Positions 55,058 to 64,000 of a DNA stretch of 64,000 nucleotides are shown one piece after another; the first letter of the stretch is position 1; each line of letters starts with the position of its first letter. The stretch comes from Liolophura sinensis. Lineage: Eukaryota > Mollusca > Polyplacophora > Chitonida > Chitonidae. The notes under the pieces were generated by a model, which was not told the origin of the DNA, ran no database searches, and saw only the letters and a list, made by a program, of their open reading frames with translations. A program made the position numbers and the translations under genes. The stretch lies in the NCBI RefSeq assembly GCF_032854445.1, contig NC_088305.1:6701606-6765605 (forward strand). The letters are read 5' to 3'.

Positions 55058-55879
55058 GTTTACAATACACTGTAACTCATCTAATCGTGTGGATCTCGCT
55101 GGATTGCCATGTGTGTGGGGTTATGACAGTTCCACTAACACATATCACATGATGCGATTTGGCGTAGCGACTCATCGCATTCGACAAGTGGAACGAAAAT
55201 AGAACAAGTCTATTTGATAAAACACGTTTAGACGATGAGGTTTGTCGCATGCTACTGTGGCATGAAATTGCACGTCGTATTCGATCAGTCTGATTCGACC
55301 AGTCTGATCGCCCAGCTGTTTTTTTTTTTTGAACGGAAATCCATTCAAGTATTCAACATGAAACATCATTTACAGGTAGAAAAAACGTGTGCTGGATGTA
55401 CTATTGCATCACTCCAGAATACTAAGGTAATCATTTTGTTGTATACGACTTAGTCGGCTAACGCGATATGAAGTACATTTCTTCCTGAATGTATATTCAA
55501 ACTGGTGAAAGCAAAACTGAAAAAAACAAGGATATTTATGTCATCAAACGTCCTTCTCAAGCACGAATTTTAAATGCGAGTGAAGTTAACTCCCAGTTTC
55601 CTGTTTCCTGTTGTCGTAACATTTAACATACAACAAAACAAAATAAGATTAACCATCTTCCATTGTTTCCTTGGAACCTTGAAAACAATGGTTTACCTTT
55701 TCTTGCCCAATCGCGACTGGGTTGACATGAACATTCTTCTCTTTGCAAGGAATGAGTGCTGCGTAATCAGTTTGCGAACTAAACGTAATCACAAAGGTTG
55801 GAATAAAGAATAGACCACAGAGCTTATGAACGAGCTACTCTTAGCGAAATGGTTTCTTTTTTTTTGTTTTTTTGTTTTT
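55058..55879. other. Unassigned DNA
   Basis: An inverted pair CGATCAG ... CTGATCG occurs at about 55280-55308. No gene is recognised. Confidence 0.45.
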
Positions 55880-56131
55880 TTGATTGGTGTTTTACGCCGT
55901 ACTCAAGAATATTTCACTTATACTACGGCGGCCAGCATTATGGTGGGTGGAAACCGGGCACATCCGGGGGAAACCCACGACCATCCGCAGGTTGCTGGCA
56001 GACCTTCCCACTTACGGCCGGAGAGGAAGCCAGCATGAGTTGGACTTGAACTCACAGCGACCGCATTAGTGAGAGGCTCCTGGGTCATTACCCTGCGCTA
56101 GCGCGCTAATGGACTGAGACACGGAGGCCCC
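55880..56131 (-). repeat. SINE A, best full-length copy, inverted
   Basis: From the left: T-rich tail with TTGATTGGTGTTTTACGCCG, TACTCAAGAATATTTCACTT, ACGGCGGCCAGCATTATGGT, AACCCACGACCATCCGCAGG, CTTACGGCCGGAGAGGAAGC, AACTCACAGCGACCGCATTA, GCTAGCGCGCTAATGGACTG and GAGACACGGAGGCCCCG. The tRNA-like head is complete with A-box and B-box. It serves as the reference for the family here. The three short frames inside are SINE sequence. Confidence 0.96.
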
Positions 56132-56145
56132 GCGAAATGGTTTCG

Positions 56146-56148
<3 letters not shown>

Positions 56149-56184
<36 letters not shown>
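56149..56184. repeat. (TAA)n microsatellite
   Basis: About 12 uninterrupted AAT/TAA units, 18 bp beyond the 5' end of the inverted SINE A. Confidence 0.96.
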
Positions 56185-57580
56185 TACATATAATATGTAA
56201 TTTACTTGCCAAAGGTCTGTGGACTTCTCCTAACATTGCGTTGAACTGTTATTTATATACATTCTTAACTGATTTTAGTTTAAGGCAATATTTAATAGGT
56301 TTTCACTTATACGATGGCGGTGAGTTTTATGAGTGGAGTAAACCGCCATGTGGCCAGCTACTGGAAAACTGACCCACATGTCTGTGGAAGACAGCTGGGC
56401 TGAATTGTAAGTTACGTTGCATGAATGACAACCTCCGCTACTTACAGAACGCACTACGCGAGAGAGACCCATGCGAGTCATAGAGAAGTTTTCTGACGAG
56501 CAAGACTGAGTACATAACAAGTGCATACATGTAGTTAATGAATGTTGCATGCTGAAGGTTTGTTATAATTACAAAGAAGCAAATTCGAAACAAATATTCC
56601 TATACCATCTCTCAACCAACATGGATGTCCCAGGTCAAAAATCGCATTATTTAGGGCTATTTTTTTCGGGCAATACTGTCTATCATGTCGAGGTTGGATG
56701 CTTTCTTTATGAACGATTATCCGTGAAGATTCGATAAAAAGTCATTATTACTCTCCCAGTATCCGGAAGAAATATTTGTTTTGTTAACAAAATAGTGGTA
56801 TGTTGACGTTGAGTGTGCCTTTCAGATGGATTTAAGGCGCGGTCACATAACTTACGTCCTTGTTTCAATAACGAATCCTTTTCTTCTCCTACCTGAATTA
56901 TATTTCCTCTTGTAAATACTATAAGGTTGGTGTTTTTGATAAAAAGCGTTGGATTTTCTTTTGAAAAGGGCTTGTGACAAGTTTGGGCTATCATAAAGCA
57001 CTCGGCTATTATTGATTCAGGAATATCGTTGCTCTGCACACAAAGGCCCTCTTCTCTTAAGTTACCACGTTATTCTCAGCTGCAGATTTGTGAAGATGAC
57101 AATAAAGATAGAAAGCTGCTTTATCATCCTCTTAAATGTCAGCTTATCTCTAATAACTGGTATTATACTTGTCGCTCAGCCTGCGTTAATGACGGCAGCT
57201 TAGAACTGTGGTTTTTTCTTCCAATGTGTGTACCCGAAAGCACATAAGGTACAATCTTTACTGAGGCAAATTTGTATTGGTCATACTTAACCGGTCATAT
57301 GTCAATTTTGTGGCGTGTCAATTTGCCAATTGCTCTTCCGGATACACTGAGGCAAGTTTTTGGATAGCACTGAAGTGCTCACAGCATCCTATTAAAGTCA
57401 TGCTCTGACTGTTCATACACGTATTCTTAGTCAAACCCATATATTGTTTGTCGTAGACCCACCTTGTTAGAAAGAAACCCGAATAAACCGAAATAAACAT
57501 CAAAGCTGCACTTTGACGTCAAGTTTCTTTTTCAGAGAATCTGGACAATACCTCAGGTTCGGTCGATAACCCCTTTTTTT
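56185..57580. other. Unassigned DNA with repeat E fragment
   Basis: ACCATCTCTCAACCAACATG, GATGTCCCAGGTCAAAAATC at about 56605-56650 matches repeat E on the - strand. A 36-codon hydrophobic ATG frame at 57096 looks signal-peptide-like but leads nowhere recognisable. Confidence 0.45.
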
Positions 57581-57856
57581 ACTCAGTTGGTTAGCGCGCT
57601 AGCGCAGCGTAATAACCCAGGAGTCTCTCACCAATGCTGTCGTTGTGAGTTCAAGTCCAGCTCCTGCTGGTATTCCTCTCCGGGCGTACGCGGGAAGTCT
57701 CTCAGCAACCTGCGGATGGTCGTGGGCTTCCCGCGGGCTCTGCCCGGTTTCCACCCACCCTAATGCTGACCGCCGTCGTATAAGTGAAATATTCTTGAGT
57801 ACGGCGTTAAACACCAATGATATAAATAAATTAAAATTAAATTAAATAAATAAATA
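57581..57856 (+). repeat. SINE A, full-length
   Basis: TTGGTTAGCGCGCTAGCGCA, AACCCAGGAGTCTCTCACCA, AACCTGCGGATGGTCGTGGG, CCGGTTTCCACCCACCCTAA, TATTCTTGAGTACGGCGTTA and an extended AATAAATTAAAATTAAATTA tail. Confidence 0.95.
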
Positions 57857-59360
57857 GTTAAACACTTCCTTGTTTATTTAATTATTTCATATTGCAAAAT
57901 ACATTGTCTTGCATAAACGTATTTTAAAAGGTATTTCCGGTCGCCATTAATACTCCTCTTTAAAACAGCGATGAGCACTTTAAATGCTCAACGTGTTTAG
58001 CTTCAGTATTAACCGTGTTAGGCGAGGTGTACTGTTATACTAGCAAGAAGAAGATGGATGCGGGGGCTGACGTGTCAGCTGTAACGATGTGGAGTGGAGG
58101 ATATGTGCTCTGACAGGCAAGTCCTAGAACCGAACACTAGATGCCAGTCACATGAATTTCCAGCCAATTCCCACTGTCTAATAATAGTCAAGACGATATT
58201 TAATGAAACAACTATTTGTTTTCCTTACTGTAATTGGTATTCGTTATCACATGTAAGTAATAGACCGAGATTTACATGTATCCGTGGCTGACCCAGCGGT
58301 TTTGCTTGCTCGGGGGAATGTATATGGTTGTTTTACTTTTGTGATGACATTTTGTGAAATAAGACTCAAATATTGCATGAATTGAAGGCTGACACATATA
58401 CTAACCTTGGCTGACATGTCTGACAATTTTACAAAGTGAATATTGAATATGTGTAATGGATAGAACAGATCTCCTAACATTGGGTACGTGTTTTTTCTCA
58501 GAGGAAGGTTGTGTATTGAGTAGAGAAAGGTAAACTGCTTTGGCTTTATTCACACAAAGCCTGTGTAAAATATGAATAATTGACCACGAACACGTAAATT
58601 CAATCTCAATTAAACTATTACACTCCTGATCGGGTGGCTAATGGTAACACGTGAAAACCCTTAACACCACATCAGCAATACATTCTAAATGTGGCGTGGG
58701 GGATTTGCAAACATCGGAGACTCCTGAAATGATTTGACATGTCACACAAGGTATCAAAATGCTGAACCCGTTTAGCAAAATTTACGAGGTATCTGGTTCG
58801 TGCCTTTTAATTGCTGAGCACGATTTGTGTAAACACGTAATCATCTTTTATTGGTCATGGAACATTTGTATTAGGATGTGAGCATTGGTTGGAGTATAAT
58901 AGTGGTATACTATTCAGGTAGAATGGTTGTAGGTCTTGGGAGAGATCTGTTAAATGCTTTATATTGAATGGTTAAACGTTGCATACTTTTACAGACCTTC
59001 CTAAAATACTTGTGTGAATGAAAACAATTAATTCCACAGCAGAACAAAGTTAAGCGCCTCATTTGTCTACATGTTTCGGTGATGACGTGTTCAAACAAGT
59101 GGAAGCGGCTTATGCGTGGCACAGGTATCACACATGTTTAGTTTACCATGTATTTTGGGGGCTAAACATGTTAAGAATCCCAAGACAAAACTATTTTGTG
59201 CCCTCCACATGTTTAATGCCTCCACTTTCAACCCAAACATTTTTTCTCATTACATGCTTAGCCAATCATGTGTTTAAAAAGTGAAAGCAAGACTGTGTGG
59301 AGCTTTGTGTTTACGCCTACACATATACCTTTGTATTTCAGCCATATCTTTGCGTGCCTA
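57857..59360. other. Unassigned DNA with a SINE A head scrap
   Basis: At 58280-58320, ATCCGTGGCTGACCCAGCGG and TTTTGCTTGCTCGGGGGAAT resemble the SINE A head at 44362. Otherwise nothing recognised. Confidence 0.45.
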
Positions 59361-59480
59361 TTTATTATTTTTTTGATTGGTGTTTTACGCCGTACTCAAG
59401 AATATTTTTCCGTGTGGGAGGACACCGGGCAGAGGAAACCCACGACCAACCGCGGGTTGCCTGAAGGCCTTCCTACGTAG
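59361..59480 (-). repeat. SINE A 3' part, inverted
   Basis: TTATTATTTTTTTGATTGGT, TTTTACGCCGTACTCAAGAA, GGGCAGAGGAAACCCACGAC and AACCGCGGGTTGCCTGAAGG, with an internal deletion of the GGCGGCCAGCATTATGG block. Confidence 0.92.
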
Positions 59481-61223
59481 AGTTAGCTGGCTTAGACTCC
59501 CCATACAGCGTCAAAATGCTTTACAATTTAACAATAGGCTATTTGATTTATTGATTTACTTCACTTGATTAGGATGCCGGAGTTCCCGTCGTAACCCACC
59601 GACCAGTTAGAAGGAACTGACCAACTTCCCCACTTGATGAGATCAAATGGTCTTCAACGAACGTCGCGTAGGATAGACTATTTCAGTAGCTTCAGATAAT
59701 GAATGATTTTTACTGCAGATATCACATAGGTTCGTTTAGAATACAGTTGGGGATTTTTAAAACAAACGTTTTTCGGAGTTTTGGTTTTCACCTTTTTTAG
59801 CATTTTCTTTACGTAGGAGGTGGGTGGGGAACTTTGTAGGTTTTTCTATATTTACTGCTAGGCGTCCGTTGGTGCATGAGTATTATCTAAAACTTGAGTA
59901 CAAGCACACATGTGAAAATGGGGTAAATAAGTCTGTCATTTTTCAAATTGGCCCTGTTTTTGTTTGAGAGAACTTTCATTGAAATGATTCCAAATAACAT
60001 GTTTGAAGACAACCTAACAACAATGCAAAGGTTCTAGGATATCTCAGCCTCGTAAGTCGCGAATGGCAAACTTCCAAAAAAACCATGCTTCTATCTGATG
60101 TGTAAACAAGTATCCGTTTCAAATTAATGACAGTAAAGAATGTTTTCCGATTGAAACACTTCTTTACATTATAAACTATAGAGTAACAGCTTTCATATTT
60201 TGTTAAGTAAAACTGATGTAAGGCATGTTTGCTGCGTACATAGGTTAAAAGGCAATGTGTTGCCTGGGTAACGCCATATATGTTTTTTTCCCCTATAGAA
60301 TATTCTCTAATCTTATACTAGTGTAATTAACGGGGTGAACATAGCATGTATACAGAGTTGCACCATGCATGAACATTTGACCAACCTTGGACAGCTTCGT
60401 CAAAGTTGTACGTACTTAATGTTCCAGAGAAGAAAAGCTTTTACAGAAATTAAACGTAATCGACGGTTTCCCTTTCGTGTGAAGAAATGTATCCATGGCA
60501 ATTATGTGCAGTAGGATTAGAGATGGTTTTATTGGATAAGCAATAAAACAGTTAACAGGAATTCTTCTGTGGATGGCGTTGACCTGCTGATACAGCACCG
60601 CTGATTTTTTTGATCTGTTGAAAAGACAATAAAACCATAAAGTGACAAAGCACAAAGACAAATTTACAGCTGATGAGGACACACATCGAGCTACGTACTT
60701 TATAATTTTCGCTGGATCACAGCATCGCATTTCCGAGACGTATCATAAAACCCAAATATTTCAATTAAGTGGTCTTAAAATGCTTTTGTTCTAGCTTTGA
60801 TATTGTTACAAATCTGTTCTTGACAATATTTTACAGCTTTAGACGATTTCATTAGTGTAAGTTTCCTTGTGAAAAAAAGCACCCCCTTTGAGAACTGGAT
60901 TCTCAATAACATCAGCATTTCGTGTTAGTCCTTTCAGGTGGAAGAATCAGCTGGTTTATGATCAAATGTATTCCACGCTTGGATCAATTCATCAATATGC
61001 CCGCGAACTTTTATGAAGTTGAAGTTTATACTATAGTATATTTCTTTAGAGAGCCATATGTCTGTAGAATCGGTCATACTCGCTACCAAAACTGCCTTTA
61101 TTCAGCATCACATAAGATCTAGACATTAATGCGTTGGGCTTCCATATTAATACTAAGATATTCAGTTAGAAGACCCTCTAATTCATTATGTTATAATCCA
61201 TAAGCTTGGTATCCACATCAAGA
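59481..61223. other. Unassigned DNA
   Basis: No recognised repeat. A 104-codon ATG frame (60416-60730, -) has two hydrophobic stretches but no family match and a length expected by chance. Confidence 0.45.
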
Positions 61224-61226
61224 ACT

Positions 61227-61640
61227 CGGGCGACATCATAATTATTGGAAGCAATTTGCATGCTTGACAATTAGGGTGGAGAGTTGTGTATTTTACAATG
61301 GCTTCTCCAACAAGCGGTTAGAACAAACTCCATTCAATAGTAAAGGCTAAACTGCTGTCTCTGCGAATAACTGGAAGGCTTTGATTTCCTAATACCCATC
61401 TCTAAAACAATGCTGTCGTGAGATCATATACTACAAGAGATAAGATGGAATTCCCTTTTTAAGGTCATATTGTACGAAAATGTCTAAACAGTTTTGATCA
61501 TAGCAGTGTCAGAAACAGGGTTTACAGTGAAGTCAACAACAGTTCAGGTGAGTGGCGTTACCCTCCTTCACAGCATATTTAACTCCGCCCAATTTCCAGC
61601 ATGCCACTGTTTTTTTAACAATTATGACGTCACCCGAGGT
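61227..61640. mobile_element. Possible MITE with ~22-bp inverted ends
   Basis: CTCGGGCGACATCATAATTA at 61227 and the imperfect reverse complement AATTATGACGTCACCCGAG near 61620-61638 bracket about 410 bp of non-coding DNA. A single related end lies at 48287. The right end contains a palindromic TGACGTCA (61625-61632), a CRE-type sequence. The inverted repeats are short with about three mismatches, so the call is tentative. Confidence 0.4.
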
Positions 61641-61970
61641 AATTGATTCTTGCCGTCAAAACAGAGCATACTGACTTAACATTATGAATTAGAAAAAGTG
61701 TCCTAACTGCAATTTTTTTGTAATGATATATACGTCCAACCTATCAGTGTATAGAGGTTGGGTTGTCCCACGACACTGACTGAATATATTTATTATTGGT
61801 ACGGGAGCGCTAACTGACATTCAGACTATGTGGCCAGATAAATTGATTTGTTTTATTGATAACAGTGGTCACCGGTGCTGTAGCGGTTACTAATATTCAT
61901 ACGAAGTAGCTATTTGAATGTTCAAAGTGTAAGAATATGAAATATAACGGCACAGTGGAGAGCATGGTCA

Positions 61971-62332
61971 TTGAGTGAGTGAGTGAGTGAGTGAGTGAGT
62001 GAGTGAGTGAGTGAGTGCTTGGGGTTTAACGTCGTACTTAACAATTTTTCTGTCAAATGACGACGAAAGAATCCTTAGAGTGCGTGTAATGTGCCTCCTT
62101 GTTGCAGGATGGATTTCCACCGCTCGTTTTTTGCTTCACTGAGACGCCTTACCGAAGGCAAGTAAGCCATTATGCTGATACGGGTCAACCACTCATTGTA
62201 CTATACAATTCATGCTGAACACAAAGCGAGGAAGTTACAATTTCCTCTTTTAAAGTCTTAGGTGTGACTCCACCCAGGATTGACCCTGCATCTACCGCTC
62301 CTGAAGCGGACGCTCGACCAATAGTGCCGATA
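61971..62332 (-). repeat. SINE B, full-length, inverted, with (GAGT)n tail
   Basis: About ten GAGT units (61974-62017) run into GCTTGGGGTTTAACGTCGTA, ACTTAACAATTTTTCTGTCA, AATCCTTAGAGTGCGTGTAA, TGATACGGGTCAACCACTCA, GACTCCACCCAGGATTGACC and a tRNA-like head. Confidence 0.95.
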
Positions 62333-64000
62333 TATGTTTATTGACAATCAGTGGTTAGACTCTTGTTGTGCATGGTCATGTTTTCTTGCATGGACTTTAA
62401 CGAAGCTTCAGTAGAGTCTGATATTTTCAATCAGTTCTGCTTTTGCGTCAATCTAAAATTGTCTATGCTCCGTGGGGAACAGCGTTGTATGTCATCGAAA
62501 AGGCAAACAAATCGATAGTCTTGTTTTTCAGTGTACCGGAAATAGCATACAACTTAATTTCAACACGGATATAGCTGAACAGGTAGCGTCTGTTTCCGAC
62601 GGAATACAGCGTTCTAGGGACTGTGATTTTCAACTTACACGATCATCCCGTAGCAGATGACTCCCTGGGAGGATCCGACGAATTAGCCAGCGATTCGGAG
62701 GACGAGCGGTGCATGCCAAGAATCGCGCTGTTCGAAAAATTTTCAGAGATGTCAATAAGTATCATTCCCTTCTCAAAACATTTATCTGGTAGTCCTTTGT
62801 GTTTTTCTGACTGTTTCAAAGAGCTAAACGCTACAACAAAAAGTGTAAAGCAGGTTAACAAAAAACCTTTCACTGTTGGCAATATGTCGGAGCTAGTGAT
62901 CTTTTGTATTAAATACCATCAGCAATGGGTATGTTATCCCTTACATGTCTTACACATGTATGCAGGCCAGGAGGGAAGCTTGGCGATCCCTAGTTACTTC
63001 TAAAGGTAGTAAAACTTACGTTGTAATGACAAATGTTTTGTGTTCGTTTGAGCTGGCGAATTAGAACATAAAGGCAATTTTGGTACCGAATATGACTGAT
63101 TTTTACAGACAGCTGAATATGGGCGACCCTCTAACAGAAATAAGACTATAGTGTACCAAGTCCCCCTTTGAACTCCTCTCCTAGTAAACGAAGCAGAAAT
63201 CTTTGCGTGCGATTTCTTTCTTTGAAAATATTTCTTGCCTGTAGCACGCTACATGATTCCTTGCTTCTTTTATAGTTTGTTTTGATTGGCTTAGCCTTCA
63301 GACACAGAGATGATGGATTAGTTTCAAACTTTTCAGGTTCCTGATACAGCTTCACAGCAGCCAAAATTTACTTCCATGCATTGTCAGAAAAAAAAAATTT
63401 TCAACTGCTTTTGCATTTTGAAGTATTAAAATAAGCTAGTGAGGAAAGATTGACAATAAGCTGTTACGGCTTGAAACTGGAAACATGAGTGCTGTCATAC
63501 TAGTGGGATGTTCTTGAACGTGACGCATAATTTACACACAACTGTAGAAATAAACAAATGTATAAACGAACAAATGACAAATTTTTGTATTGAATGCTGC
63601 AGGAGAGTCCGTGGCATGTCTGCCTTTTATGTCACGCGATCGCGCTGATAAGCGTATAGTAATTAGAACTAACGCAGTCTTTTTGACAGCTGCAAAATTT
63701 GCCGAAATTTAAAAGTATGTTTTCTTCAGTAGATGTATACCTGTGACTCAGCACAAAATAAGATGTTTATAAATTAATCCCAAGACACCGCCACTTTTTT
63801 TCTCCCAGGTTAGTTAATTTTCAGGACCAAGGATGGCCAATTAATATAGCCTGTTGATCAGTTATGAGTTCGGCATGCATGTACTACCATAATTGATTTT
63901 TTTCACGTGAATGCCCACATCCTCACACACCATTTATTACAGTATTTTTCAGGTAGATGGATGACGACTGTTTATTGTTGACTACAATGCCTATAACCAC
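62333..64000. other. Unassigned DNA; weak exon candidates at 62472-63003
   Basis: Two overlapping + strand frames (62472-62660, 62623-63003) are unrelated to the repeats seen elsewhere. Within the first, AGTCTTGTTTTTCAG (ends 62531) and GAACAG|GTAGCG (after 62582) would define a 51-nt exon encoding CTGNSIQLNFNTDIAEQ. The second, opening at GTG, contains an acidic SDELASDSEDE stretch. No family is recognised. The remaining sequence to the end shows nothing. Confidence 0.3.

Noticed and set aside
57096-57203. Signal-peptide-like short ATG frame
   Set aside because: It stops after 36 codons; no convincing donor site or following mature-peptide exon was seen.
60416-60730. 104-codon - strand ATG frame with hydrophobic segments
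   Set aside because: No match to known membrane families, no splice or poly(A) context, and chance-level length.

Overview
The window is eukaryotic nuclear DNA, mostly non-coding. It has no operons, ribosome binding sites or bacterial genes. It is AT-rich and crowded with decayed transposable elements, tRNA-derived SINEs and tandem repeats. The SINE types (tail reading as a GAGTACGGCGTAAAACACC-like block followed by AAATAAATAAAT, and tails ending in CCCCAAGCACTCACTCA) and a GPCR without close vertebrate character suggest a lophotrochozoan invertebrate, most likely a marine mollusc. That assignment rests on memory of repeat types and was not checked by a search.

Only one convincing host protein-coding gene is visible: a rhodopsin-class seven-transmembrane receptor on the + strand (49672-50847; open frame from 49477). 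Its coding region is uninterrupted, a probable 3' splice site lies just upstream and a poly(A) signal lies about 270 bp after the stop. Nearly all other open frames of 60-125 codons are at the length expected by chance in DNA of this composition or fall inside repeats.

Transposable elements recognised from coding remnants are: a Ty3/Gypsy-type LTR retrotransposon on the - strand (about 31200-34198; gag, zinc knuckle, protease, reverse transcriptase and RNase H, all broken by stops and frameshifts, integrase end missing); a fossil Tc1/IS630-type DNA transposon on the - strand (44903-46815) with recognisable terminal inverted repeats; and a short transposon-type helix-turn-helix fragment behind a splice acceptor (19859-19996). 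Elements without coding sequence include two tRNA-derived SINE families (A, more than 20 copies; B, 7 copies), two further dispersed repeats (D and E), a short repeat C, a palindromic MITE (36760-36980) and a possible second MITE (61227-61640).

Layout: 1-4900 mostly unassigned; 4.9-8.9 kb repeat D, its derived tandem array and SINE B; 10.4-23.8 kb SINEs, microsatellites and minisatellites; 26.7-29.5 kb three successive minisatellites; 31.2-34.2 kb Gypsy remnant; 34.2-41.2 kb SINEs and a MITE; 42.3-43.4 kb satellite with an 11-monomer higher-order period; 44.3-46.8 kb SINE and Tc1 fossil; 49.5-51.1 kb GPCR; 51.1-62.3 kb more SINEs, repeats D and E and a 20-bp array; 62.3-64.0 kb unassigned with one weak exon candidate. 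Repeat names A-E are labels used only here.
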